Source: Chloranthus sessilifolius (Eukaryota; Streptophyta; Magnoliopsida; Chloranthales; Chloranthaceae). Taken from it: a DNA stretch of 64,000 bases. Positions 1 to 11,405 of the stretch are shown here, piece after piece. Both the position numbers and the translations under genes were made by a program. The DNA is taken from NCBI GenBank assembly GCA_021018995.1, contig CM037598.1, positions 69,148,671 to 69,212,670 of the forward strand, read 5' to 3'. The notes beneath the pieces were generated by a model. That model was not told where the DNA came from. It did not search any database and saw only the letters and a program-made list of their open reading frames with translations. Each line of letters opens with the position of its first letter. Positions within the stretch are counted from its first letter, which is position 1.

Positions 1-1628
1 AACCTCAAGACACCATCATTATCCCATCACATCGTAAAACAGCTAAGGAGTCATCAGACCGACACCCCATAGCACATCATAAACAAGTCCCGTCGCAGCC
101 CGCCATGGTACACAACTAAAAGGGAAATACCTCTAATGTCCCATAGCCAATTACATGCCCTCGAAATTCCATCACAACCTGCCACGGCACACAACCAGAA
201 GGGAAGGCTCAACCAATGTCCCATCATAAAGAGCCGAACCTCCCTCCAGATGTTTTACCAACATGACTTTCAAACGTCTCATCATGCAGTAGTTGCCAAA
301 CTCCACCGCAGCAGAAACATACAATCACCGACAGAAGAAGAGAGAAATCTCTCTGACACTCTTTCGCACCCATCGAATATCAAGTTCCATCGCGAACATC
401 TCATCAGGCGATCCGGACGGCCCATTACGCTGGCGACCATCAGGCCTCGATACCAAAGAAATGAAGGAGAGGAAACTCTCTAATATCCCATCACGACACC
501 ACCACAGGAATAATAGCCAGCAATCCCATCGCAAGCAAAAGCATCCCGCCCGCAATAAATCAGGTAAGTAAAATACCCCTTCTACTCGATATTCTCTATA
601 AAATATAGTTAGATATTATTATGTCAAATGTTTTCAAAACTCGTCTCTCTCAACTTGCGAATCACTGTAGTCTTCCCATAAGAGACAATCATCAGTATTC
701 GCGGAAAAGGTTAGACGGAGTATCTGACATACTAAGTGTCTCCTTGACAACCACGCAAATGGTTGGGTCCACAAATCCTGCTTTGGTGGATCTGCTCAGT
801 GACGTCTTGGAAGCCACGTTTTTCACCGTTTTGCCACCAAATTGATCTTAAGTTAAAATCTAAAATTTTCAAAAACAAAAAAAATCCTAAACTTTCAAAA
901 AAAAAATGATAAATAAACCATTTATCTATCAAAATTCTATCTCTCATCACCCCAACCCCTTCTCTCCCCTGGGAAACCAAACACTGAGCATACTTAACCC
1001 TGAGAAATTACAAATGTCCACTGAAAAAGGACACCTGACGTGCCCGACCTGACATGACTTGCGAAAGCCTTCACCATTATATGATATTATATCTTATTAT
1101 CTGTCACTTGACCCTGTCTCGGGACATTCATATGACCCCCCCCCCTCGCCGCGCTACCACGTTAGCACTATTTTCCTCCTGTTTGACTGCCACTTGCAGC
1201 AGGTCGCGATATGCAACGAGATGTCACTTGCACCCACAGATCAGGATATGACCACTCTCCCTTCTGTCTGATTGCCCCTTACAGCAGGTCGCAACATGAG
1301 ACGGGATGCTAACTGCACCCTCTGTTGAGGATATACTTTTTGATTGTGTCAATTTTCCCCTGTTTGACTGCCACTTACAGCAGGTCGCGGCATGCGATGA
1401 GATGCCACTTGCACTCGCAGATGAGGATACACCTCTCGACAGTTACCACTGGGCCCCCGAATGCTCCCCTTTAACTTGCGTTGATAGATACGAAAGCCAA
1501 ACACCTCATGTCAGCTCCCCGGTTCACACTTGTGACTTCCTAAAGAAACGAGAAGGCACCTCAGAAGAAGGGTGTCTACTTCTTCGATGCATTCTTATTC
1601 CACAAGAATGCGCCGAAGAGGGGCATCT
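1..1628 (+). mobile_element. Probable 3' internal segment of Tat-like LTR element B
   Basis: No recognisable protein domain is present. The segment ends in a purine-rich stretch (about 1611-1625) directly before a TGTAGACACCCC sequence, the usual polypurine tract to LTR start arrangement of plant Tat-type Ty3/Gypsy elements. The first 560 bases are rich in short CCCATC and CATCAC words, and 830-1000 is A-rich. Short open frames exist but none resembles a known family, so I call none of them genes. The link to the downstream LTR is inferred from position and the polypurine tract only. Confidence 0.5.
1170..1440 (+). repeat. Three diverged tandem copies of an 84-97 bp unit
   Basis: Copies start near 1181, 1265 and 1362. 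Each contains a GTTTGACTGCCACTT-like block, then CAGCAGGTCGC, then a GATGNCACTTGCAC-like block and a GATNAGGATA block. The copies differ by substitutions and small indels, so the duplication is not recent. Tandem repeats just upstream of the 3' LTR are common in Tat-type elements. Confidence 0.75.
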
Positions 1629-1849
1629 GTAGACACCCCAAATTTGCCCTCTTTGAGTATATGAACCTGTTCGATCAACCTTTGGACCTGCCCACTATCT
1701 CCGAAAAAGGACTGACCTTCTCCGAAGATTATAAAACCCTAAATACGGAAACCATATACCGAAATAATAGTATATGGTCGAAGCACAGGCTGAAAGCATA
1801 GCCCTATAGCTCGGACCCAACTCAACCCAGGAAGGTCTCGAATTACGTG

Positions 1850-2305
1850 CCCTACCCAGCGCGCATAATTCAATTGCACGCCCCATAGCTGGCATGCAAT
1901 TGGTCCGTATAGGGCCACGCTCGTTCCTTCGTGGACCGACCTAAGACCCGATTATGCACTCTGACCACTGTGCGTAATTGATTGCATGTCCCACCACTTG
2001 CGCGTAATTGGTTCCCAATTGAACCTGGTCACTAATTCTCATGACCGCCCAAATTTCCCTATTAAGCACCTGTAATCAGGCGCTTAATTGTATTGCGCGT
2101 GCTACACAGGGCGCGTTATTAGTTCCAAGTGGGTTAGAACGAGGATACCTGGTTGAGTCAATTAGCCGGTCACTCACTGAGTCGGTCATCGACTCAGAGT
2201 GATTAAGTGCTCGGGATATGGCGTGTAATCCAATTAAGTGCATCAAACAAGGTGCGTAATTGAATTTGACCAACTAATTATGCACCTCCCACAGGGCCCG
2301 TAATT
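1850..2305 (+). repeat. GCGYGTAATTG palindrome-derived array in the U3 of LTR B
   Basis: Many copies of a GCGCGTAATTG or CAATTACGC-like word occur in both orientations, for example near 1858, 1971, 2009, 2062, 2101, 2221, 2251 and 2289. Half-sites often meet as imperfect palindromes around AATT. The array stops just before the TATA box at 2315. Copies are degenerate, and unit spacing is irregular. Confidence 0.6.
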
Positions 2306-2314
2306 ACCCATATA

Positions 2315-2325
2315 CCTATAAATAG
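2315..2325 (+). promoter_or_regulatory. TATA box of LTR B
   Basis: CCTATAAATAG is a near-consensus plant TATA box at a suitable position in the LTR. Transcription would start near 2345-2355, inside the sequence following the array. Confidence 0.6.
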
Positions 2326-2419
2326 ACCTCCCTACTATACCAATTGACACATCCAACAATCGAATTTCGAGTTCCTCCCTTTCGAGCTTAGGGATTTCGA
2401 GATTCTCTCTTTGATGCTT

Positions 2420-2900
2420 AGCTTTAGATAATCTCTCTTAGTTTTTAATATCTAGTTTTAATTTATAGTTCTTAATTCTTAGTTTTAGTTCTTAGTTCTA
2501 ATTTCTAATTCTTAGTTTCTAGTTTTAGATCTTAGGTCTTAATTTCTAAATCTAGCTTCTAGTTGTTAATTTCTGGTTCGTAGTTTCTGGTTCTAGCTAT
2601 CAGTTGCTAGAACCAATTCTTACCCTTTAGTCATTAACTTCTAGATTCTAATTTTAAATTCTAAATCTCAATTCTTTCTTGATCTCTTAGTTCTAAATCT
2701 TAGGTTCTAATTTGTAATTTTAATTCCTAGTTTCTGGTTCTAGTTCTTAATCTCTAGAACCAGCTCTTAATTATTTTAGATCGTAGTCTTTATTTTCAAA
2801 TTCTAGTTCTTAAATTTCATCTAGTTCATAAATTTCAGTTCTAATCTTAGTCTTCAAAATCCTTTTGATCTTCAAAATCTTAACTTTCCAACTCAAATTC
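2420..2900 (+). repeat. T-rich low-complexity leader of LTR B
   Basis: Degenerate TTCTTAGTTCTAATTTC-like words repeat with no fixed period. No gene is seen here. Confidence 0.6.
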
Positions 2901-3009
2901 AGTTTTCAATCTATAATATTTTTAAAACAATCCTTAGCCACCCGATTTGTCCAAAGGGAACTTACAGAGGGTACCCGGGAACGGGTCCGATCCTCCTTAG
3001 CATAATGGG

Positions 3010-3300
3010 CCAAAACCCCTTTTTTAATTAGATTTCTAGTAGAATTAGCATACTTAAATTAATTAGACTTTTAATAGAAGTAGCATATTTAGATTAATTA
3101 GATTCCTAGTAGAATTAGGAGACTAACGCCAATTGGACTTCTAATAAGATTAGGATACTAAAGTTAATCGGATTCCTGATAGGATTAGCATATCTAGATT
3201 AATTAAACTTCCAGTACAATTAGGAGATCAGATTAATTAGACTTCAGGTAGGACTAGGAAAACTAAAGCAATTAGACTTAGAGTAGGAATAGTAAAACTA
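3010..3300 (+). repeat. About six diverged tandem copies of a ~50 bp unit
   Basis: Each unit has an AATTAGACTTCTAGTAGAATTAG-like block followed by a CATACTTA or GGAGACTA block. Copies are clearly related but diverged. Confidence 0.65.
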
Positions 3301-3673
3301 TATAAACTAAACTCCCGGTGATCCAGAGCTGTTGACGTTGGCCAGCAAAGGATTCATTAAAGAGAACAACCCATATCTCCACCCTGCGTGATCAGTGACA
3401 TGTTGTTATATCCCAAAAATTTGAGCGTCAAATAGTGACCTCGGGATCCGTGCCCGACTGGTCGTAGGTTTGACCAAGTGATGGTCAAACAGTGGACTCA
3501 TGAAGTTATATACTAATATGAGATTAGTGTGACCTAAGTGTAGAATATGGTGTTAGTTTAGAGCCACATACACCTATCTCTGGTGTATGCGCTTAACACC
3601 GAAATCGGAGAGAGGATATAAGGGTATAATAACCCTAGAATTCTTTTATTTGGTTAGTGAAAGAGAGTTAAGA

Positions 3674-3704
<31 letters not shown>

Positions 3705-4167
3705 AAGGAGTTATTGAGCTAGGAGTTAATGCAAATCAAGAGGAGATTAGAGCATTGAATGTTGGATTCAACGCATGAGGAATCGTTGAAGTGAAAAGCT
3801 GGAACCCTAGTTGTGACAGCCCGAATTTCGACGCCTCGAAACCCATGCCATCAGCACGACCCTCAAGGCCGTGCCCTGGAATTCTTTACGGTACATTGGT
3901 ATATACAAGCCAAAGACTGTAATTAGGGCGCACGTATCTATTCTAATCAAGTTCTCATATATAAAAATAATTATGGTCTCTAAAGGCAGTTCTTATCCCA
4001 TGCCAATTCATGGGCATAAGAACTCACCCAAACCATTGGTGATAACTGTTCATCCCAAACGTTTTATCAAAACATAACAGTATGTAATTATATTCAAATA
4101 AAGAGGCTTGACATACCAAGCCGCACCTAATACTCTCAGCTGACTCTCAAAGTACGCAATGGGTTTC

Positions 4168-4271
4168 CTAGAAGAATTCCTCAGGAGGAGGCTCTGACTG
4201 CTCAGTGGGCACGTAGTCTGAATCCCCTGGATCAAAGTCTCCAGAAGTCCTTGCTGTCGCTAGTCCTGGAC
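4168..4271 (-). CDS. Conserved acidic mini-exon in solo LTR S
   Basis: Directly after TATACGTCACAG (a 3' splice-site-like sequence), 104 nt stay open to TAG. Read so that the first two bases complete a codon, the peptide contains GDSDYVP, then EPPPEEFF, then stop. Length, phase and sequence match the copies in both LTRs of A (104 nt each), with related 92-122 nt versions in LTRs E, G and K. Function is unknown, and no upstream coding exon was identified. Confidence 0.55.
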
Positions 4272-4943
4272 CTGTGACGTATAGTCTAAGGGGGTGAGCT
4301 ACATCCTAGCTCCATAGGGAAACAAAAAGAACATATAGATTAACCTTCACATATATGTCAGCAGTTTAAAAAAATATATAAATTATCGGATAACACTTGT
4401 GGAAAGCAATTGAAATAACTGGAATAAAATAATGATTTCGATAGTTACTTTGCCTGGTTTTGTTTAATTTCCTTACTGGTTTAGTTGTGAATGCGGCCTA
4501 ATCACTTAAATCTTAACTTAAGTAGTCCCCGAGCAATATAGCATAGAGCCCCGATGGAATACCCACTATCGTCGTCTAACTAGACAGTTGTTATGTGTAT
4601 TCCCTCGGAATACTACCCAAGCCCCTTTCTCATAGGTGGCAGGGTTTATTCTCAAATCTACATCCCTGGGATGCACTATGAATATACGGATTGGCCGTCG
4701 TACCGGTCACGGATATCTTGTCGAGTCAGTCGTGGGTATCCCACCACGTCGGTGGAGTATTCTAATCAAACCTTAAATGATAAAAATATCGAATGTACTC
4801 TACATATAGTTATTTACTGTGATTGTGCTAATTTTATTACAGTAGGCCTTATCACATTACTTCCACTTCACTGTTAGTTTTCATCTGCATCCCGATGCCC
4901 CTGATTCAATTACATCATCCAAATGCCCACTTTATAATTTTTT

Positions 4944-4990
4944 AACGTGATAGTCATGAGGTCCCTTGGGGACCTCATGACTATCACGTT
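4944..4990. repeat. Perfect 21-bp inverted repeat with 5-bp loop
   Basis: Arms 4944-4964 and 4970-4990 are exact reverse complements around a 5-base spacer (cttgg). This is the strongest simple hairpin in LTR S, in the interval between its putative splice donor and acceptor. Confidence 0.95.
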
Positions 4991-5271
4991 TGAAACTTAC
5001 TCACACACCCTTTTTTCATAATGATCATGCAGTACTTTACTATTTAATTGGATTACACTACATATATGAATTGACGAAATAATACACATGTTCAAGAATA
5101 TTCCCTACCTCAACGCAACTCCAATGCACACTTTCTCGTAGAGGTTTACATGTCACGATCCCACGTCAAGCCTACAGTCCATGTGTTTAGAATATATTTA
5201 GAAGGGCCACGAGGATCATTGGAGCACATAGCCTCCATGTATTTATACTAAACTATCAAAATCTGTGTGGT

Positions 5272-5507
5272 GCCTCGCGCGAGCAAGCAAAATTCCTCGC
5301 TCGAGCGGTCACTTGACCTCGCTCGAGCTGTCTCTTTACCTCGCTCGAGCGGTTCAAACAAGATTGCTCGAGCGGTTAAAGCGAGCTCTACTAGAGACCT
5401 CGATCGAGCGGGCTTCCCCTTTGTTTTGGGTCTCGCTCGAGCGAGCCCAGAGCTAATTTTATATTCTATCCTCGCTCGAGCGAGCCAATTAGACCGCTCG
5501 AGCGAGG
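5272..5507. repeat. CCTCGCTCGAGCGAGG palindrome array in LTR S
   Basis: About nine copies of the palindrome or its CGCTCGAGCG core lie near 5273, 5295, 5318, 5339, 5365, 5398, 5431, 5470 and 5494, at irregular spacing of 20-40 bases. It lies in the LTR interval that also holds the arrays of A and E, but the palindrome is different. Confidence 0.85.
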
Positions 5508-6128
5508 AGCGGTCATTTTTAACTCCTCGATCTGATCGAGAAACTCTTTCTTCCTTCATTCAAACCTTGTCATCGTTAAAATCCATTCAACAACATCTTA
5601 TACATCATTTAAAACACCTAAGCATTTATCATGCGGTTTAACATACCTCCGTCGATAGGTATCGTATAATTTTGATCCGCGATTCAAAACTACACTAGAC
5701 GAAGAGATCTCCAAAGTTCCTCTCCAAAGCTCCTCATTCAACCCTTTTTTTTTCCTTCTCAGATAATTAGGTTTCGTATATGGGGAACCCCTCTCCACTT
5801 CATTCACTTATATAACTTTTTGTGAAAGTTAGTGTGTTTCACACACACACACACAAAGTGTATACATATTAGTTTTGGCTCCCTTGTGAACCATAAATAC
5901 CCGTGCATGGTACATGACATGCACGGTTCCCAAAATCTGGGGTTATGACACTAGCCATCAAACCCAACAAATCAATCCTTTAAAAAATTTATTGAGGTAA
6001 GTTTATTAGATTTTCAATACATAAAGATTTGATGAGTTTAATTCAGTCAAGTATAGTTAGAATGATAGATTAAAATTGAGAAGGAAAAGATTTGGAAGAA
6101 CAGCCCGAAAGGAGGCTGAATCTGGCTA

Positions 6129-6570
6129 AATCGATTAATCAATTTTGAGAATCGATTAATCGATTTTGGTCTAGAAGTTGAAAAGTCAAGGATGCCCGAT
6201 TTCGAGTAATCGATCTGAAAATCGATTAATCGATTTTGAAGGTCGATTAATCGATTTGGAAATTGATTAATAGATTTTGAAGGTTGATTAATCGATTTGA
6301 AAATCGACTAATCGACTCGGTACCTCCAGTGGCTGGAGAGAAAAGACTTGGGGAAATCGACTAATCGACTTTGGAGTTCGATTAATCGATTTGGGATCGA
6401 CTAATCGATTTCGAATTTTTGACTACTCGATTTGAGAATCGACTTTACCATTTTGGGGATTTCGATTAATCAATTTGGGATCGATTAATAGAGTTTGGAT
6501 TTTGATTAATCGATTTTGGGAATCGATCTAGGGTTCGATTAATCAATTTTGGGAATCGATTAATCGATTT
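6129..6570. repeat. AATCGATTAATCGATT palindrome array, 5' LTR of A
   Basis: About 15-20 exact or near copies of TCGATTAATCGA or TCGACTAATCGA occur in roughly 440 bases, often followed by TTGG. It lies after the donor-like GAG|GTAAG (5996) and before the acceptor-like TACGTCGTAG (7590). The 3' LTR has a shorter version at 16290-16620. Confidence 0.9.
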
Positions 6571-7590
6571 TGGCAGTTTCACTTAACTTCTTAATTAGAC
6601 CTTGAGGTTCATGGAGGGTCTAGGACCTTCTCCATTGTATCTTTAGTGATGTGTTGCATGTGTTATGATATACCATAAGTGGTACGTGGGAAAGCAAGCA
6701 TAAGGAGCTACGTGGGACCTTGATGCTTAGACCTTCAGTGACCTGAGGTAGGGAACACCTTGAATATGTACTTTAATTGCAAGAGCATGTATGTAGTGAT
6801 ATAGAACTCAAATTTGAAAATGTTTTAACTGTGTAAATCTTTGTAAAAAGGGTGCGTGTGTGACACCAAGAAAGTAAATGAGAATGAGGCATCCTCAGGG
6901 GATGAGAAAGTGATAAAGGCATCAGTGTGATGCGAGAAATTTAGACATCCCAGGGATGTAAGTAAGATTGAATAACTACTATTGAGGTCTAACTGATATA
7001 AGATAGCACGTTTACATGGTGAACAACTAAATGTAAAGCACATATTATTTTTATTATTTGAGGTTTGTTAGGATACCCCACCGACGTGGCGGGATACTAA
7101 CGACTGACTCGGTAGGATATCCGTGACCGGTACTGCGGCCAATCCATACACCAGTGCGGAGGTCAATCCGTACACAGTAAGCACATCCCAGGGATGTTGA
7201 GATAAGATTTAAGCCCGCCTCCTATTGAGAAAGGGGCTTAGGTCGTATTCCCAGGGAATACATATAACTACTGTCTATTTAGATGACAATGGAGGGTATC
7301 CCATCGGGGCTCGATGCTGTATTGCTCGGGGATTACTTAAGTTGAAGATTTAATTTTTGCTTTAGGCCTGTTCAGTGTCACTCATGATAAATTAACAGTA
7401 AAGTAAAATAAGAGAACTACCAGTAAATTTGAATGCAAACTACCATCTTTTAAACTATTCTTCTAGTAAGTGCATAGATACATCATGCTTAGAATATCAT
7501 AAAATATATGTGAGATTTTGATTTATATGTTCATTGTGTTGTTCTCTATTGAGCTAGGATGTAGCTCACCCCTTAGACTATACGTCGTAG

Positions 7591-7694
7591 GTTCATTATT
7601 AGCAACGGCCGAGGCTTCGGGAGACATGGATCTGAGTGACTCGGATTACGTGCCTAGGGACGAGTTGGAGCCCCCTCCTGAGGACTTCTTCTAG
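7591..7694 (+). CDS. Conserved acidic mini-exon, 5' LTR of A
   Basis: It starts right after TATACGTCGTAG and stays open for 104 nt to TAG, with phase as in the other five LTR copies. It contains GDMDLSDSDYVP and ELEPPPEDFF. A hairpin-forming TGAGCTA...TAGCTCA precedes it (about 7551-7569). Product and role are unknown. Confidence 0.55.
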
Positions 7695-8052
7695 GAGACT
7701 CTACTGTGTACTTTGATAGAGAGTCAGTTTTGAGAGCAGATTGTACGGCTTTGTATGTCAAGCCTTTATTTTGATAAACAATGTAATTATACTTTGATAT
7801 TCTTTTTGGCGAACCATCTAGGGGACCTGGTTGTATCACTGATGGTTCGGGCCGGTTCTTTTGTCCATACCTTGGCATGGAATGAGAACTGCTTTTGAGC
7901 TCTTCATTATAGAGAATAATATATTATTAATGCATGTTACTTGATTGGTTTTGCTTGCTATACCAATGTTCCGTACATAGCCCTGGGACACGGTCTGGAG
8001 GATCGTGCTGATGGCACAGGTTTTCGGGTGCCGAAATCCGGGCTGTGATAGT

Positions 8053-8064
8053 TGGTATCAAAGC
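8053..8064 (+). promoter_or_regulatory. Primer-binding site of element A (initiator tRNA-Met type)
   Basis: TGGTATCAAAGC begins two bases after the LTR end and matches the plant initiator Met tRNA 3'-end complement (TGGTATCAGAGC) with one difference. Confidence 0.8.
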
Positions 8065-8141
8065 ATTTTCTTTTAGAAATTCTGACAATCATTCTTTTGT
8101 CAGAGCATAGGGACTTCTGCTAAAGAAACCTTTGTTTTCAC

Positions 8142-9471
8142 GTGCAGACCGTTATGTTTCCTAGAGGAAGAGGCCGACCCAGGGGCGGTCATCATAGAAA
8201 TTTGTATAGTCGAGTTGATCTCATCTCGGATACCAATAGAGTACCTTTGAGAGATGGAGGTGCTTCAGGTAGTGGCAGTCAAGAGGGCCACGGTCAGGGA
8301 GAGAACCAAGATCGAGATCATCAAGATCAAGATCAAAGGGAATAGGTAAGGGTTAGAGAAAGGAATGAGGAGAGAGAGGAGCGTCAGAGGATGATGCATA
8401 CCATGGAGACCATGCGGCTGTCATGGCACAACAGGCAGCATCCTTGGCAGCTCACATTGCCCATGAGCAGAGTCATCCTCCTACGCCTCCAGTGGGGCCT
8501 ACACCTCCAGTGGCTTCAGCGTTTACTGAGTTTAGGAGGATGAGACCTCCTAGATTTTCTGGACAGGGAGAGCCCATGGTGGCGGAGCATTGACTGAGTG
8601 AAATGGAAAAAGTCTTCAGTGTGTTGACGTGCACGGAGGACGAGAGCGTCCGTTGGGCAGCCTACATGTCTACATGTTAGACAGAGAGGCTAGGCCTTGG
8701 TGGAAGTCTGTTTCATGAACTAGGGCTCAGGAGACTCCAGATTTGCCCTGGACGTGGGATGAATTTGTTGAAGAGTTCAACAAATAGTACTTCCCAGAAG
8801 TTGTGAGAAATCAGATGGAGATCTAATTTTTGCAACTCGTGCAAGGGAAGATGACAATGAGAGACTATGGAGTGGAGTTCATGCGACTCGCTCGCTTCGC
8901 GCCCGACTATGTTGTCACGGACATGATGAGAGCGAAGAAGTTTCAGTAAGGGTTGAGACCGAACGTGAGGGGAGGAGTAGCACCATTCCAGATGAGGACC
9001 TATGGAGAGGTTATGAGCAAGGCCTTGGTAGTAGAGGAAGAAAATAATAACAAATATCACCAGAGAGAACAGCAAGAAAGGTGGAATGTGGACCAGAGCA
9101 GAACGGAAAACTACAAGCCGGTGAACAAAAAGCTGAGATTCGTAGCAGGCAACCAGAGACCACCATTCTAGGGAGGTTATGGGAGACCGGCGTAGCAGAG
9201 CAACCAGCAGAGATTTCCATTGCTCGCGTCGGGGAGATCGATACGCTACGAGAGCCCTGCTATCACTATCGAAGCTACAGTTACACAAGGTGTTTCTCGA
9301 GCAGCTTCTTCCACACCTCGTGAGACTTGTGCCAAGTGTGGCAAGCCTCACAAGACAGTGGACTGTAGGATGGGTACTCGGGATTGTTTTTTATGTGGCA
9401 AGGTGGGCCACCTGATCAAAGATTGCCCCGAGGTGAACAAAGGGAAGACGGCTTCAGCTCCTATGCTATGA
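8142..9471 (+). pseudogene. gag region of element A
   Basis: It begins with an Arg/Gly-rich N-terminus (MFPRGRGRPRGG-like) and ends with two zinc knuckles near 9328-9430 (CAKCGKPH...C and CFLCGKVGH...C). It would encode the structural capsid/nucleocapsid polyprotein. The reading frame is broken in several places. An antisense open frame at 8713-9351 is a shadow. Confidence 0.8.
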
Positions 9472-9599
9472 CCGATACCAACAAGGAAGTCGATCGTCCA
9501 AGGGAGAGCCTACGCAGTCACAGCTCAAGAGGCTCAAAATATAAATGATGTGATCTAAGGTGAGATTTCTTTTAAATAAATAATTTCAATTCTTGAAAA

Positions 9600-11390
9600 C
9601 TTTAGATAGAGAAGGTGCATCCATATACGAGGAGATCATGGTTAACCCGTGATCGTGAGAATCATGGATGGAGACGTCTTTGAACTACATGCGAACCTAA
9701 TTCTGTTAGACATGTAAGGATTCGACGTGATCCTTGGCATGGATTGGCTGTCGACTCACTGTATGACGGTAGATTGCAAGAACAAGGTCGTCATCTTCAG
9801 ACCCAATACGAGGAGATCATTTCGATTTCGAGGAGAGAGGTCGACGCATATGCCACTTATCTCGGCAGTCAGAGCCGAGTGTTTGATCAGAAAAGGGTGT
9901 AGTGGATACTTGGCATTCTTAAAAGAGCATAAAGAAGAGAAGAATGTTATCTCTGAGATAGCCGTGGTGCGAGAATTTGAAGATATATTTCTGGAGGAAT
10001 TACCAAGATTACCTCCAGAAAGGGAAGTGGAATTCGCCATCGACTTAGCACCAGAAACGGAGCCTGTTTCTAAAGCACCATATCGAATGGCTCCTACTGA
10101 GTTGAAGGAATTGAAGGAGCAATTACAAGAGCTAATGGAAAAGGGGTTTGTTAGACCGAGTGTGTCTCCATGGGGAGCATCGGTCTTGTTTGTAAAGAAG
10201 AAGGATGGGTCAATGCGGCTATGCATTAACTATCGGCAATTGAACAAACTCGCTATTAAGAATCGATACCCTTTGCCTAGGATAGATGACTTGTTTGATC
10301 AACTGTAAGGAGCGAGGTACTTTTCCAAGATCGATATGAGATCTGGATACCATCAGTTGAGAGTCAAGGCAGAGGATATTCAGAAGACTGCATTCAGGAC
10401 TCGGTACAGACACTATGAATTCCTAGTGATGCCGTTTGGGTTGACAAATTCCCGAGCGTCATTCATGGATCTGATGAATAGGGTGTTTAAACCACACCTA
10501 GACTCTTGTGTCGTAGTGTTTGTTGACGACATCCTGATCTATTTAAAATCAGAGGAAGAGCATGAGAAGCACTGGAGAATAGCCCTACAGACTCTACGTG
10601 AACACCAATTGTACGCCAAGCTCAGCAAGTGTGAGTTTTGGTTAGAAGAAGTTAGCTTTTTGGGACATGTCGTCTCAAACCATGGTGTCACTGTAGATCC
10701 AGCAAAGATAGAAGCAGTGGTCAATTGGGAGCAACCAAAGTTCGTGACCGGCGTCCGTAGTTTCCTTGGATTAGCGAGTTACTATAGACGTTTTGTAGAG
10801 GGGTTTTCAAAGATATCAGGACCACTCACGAGACTCACATGGAAAGACGCAAGGTTCGAATAGAATGAGGCATGTGAGAAGAGTTTTCAAGAACTCAAGA
10901 AGAGACTCACTTCAGCTCCAGTATTAGCGATTCCTTCAGACAGTGGAGGGTTCGCAGTATACAGCGATGCTTCGTATAGTGGGTTAGGTTGCGTGTTTAA
11001 TCAACACAGAAAGGTGATAGCATATGGATCAAGACAGCTGAAAGAGCACGAGAAGAATTATCTGATACATGACCTGGAACTAGCACCGGTCATTTTTGTG
11101 CTGAAGATTTGGCGACATTACTTGTACGGTGAGACTTTCGAGATTTTTATCGATCATAAAAGCCTCAGATATCTGTTTACACAGAAAGATCTAAACATGT
11201 GGTAGCGCAGATGATGGAGTTCCTCAAAGACTATGACTATTCTATACAGTACCATCCAGGCAAGGCTAATGTAGTAGCAGATGCCTTGAGTCGGAAGGGT
11301 TCAACTCAACTAGCTAGTTTGATTTTGGGTATGCACAAATGGAAGTTGTTTGAAGATCTGGCACTGTATGATGCGAATATTGAGTCGTAA
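9600..11390 (+). pseudogene. Protease, reverse transcriptase and RNase H region of element A
   Basis: The protease C-terminal hallmark VILGMDWL lies at about 9730. RT runs from about 9950 to 10860 with [32 protein letters not shown] and the catalytic FVDDIL at about 10520. RNase H follows (YSDAS near 10960, ending near 11300 with ADALSRK). Domain order and motifs are those of Ty3/Gypsy chromoviruses. Several breaks are present. Confidence 0.88.
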
Positions 11391-11405
11391 GTCACAGGAG
11401 CCTTC

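Larger units (their letters stand above)
1629..3403 (+). mobile_element. LTR of Tat-like element B, interrupted by element A
   Basis: It begins TGTAGACACCCCAAATTTGCC, typical of Tat-type LTRs and similar to the LTR start of element H on the other strand (58389 leftwards). It holds a TATA box, a T-rich leader and a degenerate tandem region. Element A is inserted at its 3' side, so the remainder resumes at 18094. A TGGCGATC motif near 18116 resembles a Tat primer-binding site, so this copy may be flanked by internal sequence on both sides. Its exact 3' end is unresolved. Confidence 0.6.
3812..5950 (-). mobile_element. Solo LTR S of another Tekay-type family
   Basis: It starts TGTGACAGCCCG and ends GGTTATGACA on the plus strand, i.e. 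it lies in reverse orientation. It is flanked by ctagt (3807-3811) and ctagc (5951-5955), a 5-bp duplication with one mismatch. The 3' LTR of A has the empty site (CCCTAGCCATC near 16092). On the minus strand it shows a TATA box (GTTATATAAG, 5816-5807), a GAG|GTATGT donor-like site (5646), a palindrome array and the mini-exon. It is younger than A. Confidence 0.9.
3404..8050 (+). mobile_element. 5' LTR of element A (contains solo LTR S)
   Basis: It begins TGTTATATCCC and ends GGGCTGTGATA. Removing the 2139-bp solo LTR and its duplication leaves about 2.5 kb, against 2414 bp for the 3' LTR. It contains a TATA-like GATATAAGG (3614), a GA microsatellite, a GAG|GTAAGT splice-donor-like site at 5996, a TCGATTAATCGA array, and the conserved mini-exon at 7591-7694. 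Confidence 0.9.

Noticed and set aside
5272-5507. CRISPR-like array
   Set aside because: The copies are short palindromes with irregular spacing inside a plant LTR; CRISPR arrays need uniform repeats and unique spacers in a prokaryote.
8713-9351. 212-residue minus-strand open frame
   Set aside because: It is antisense to the gag of element A, with no domain features; the zinc knuckles are on the plus strand.
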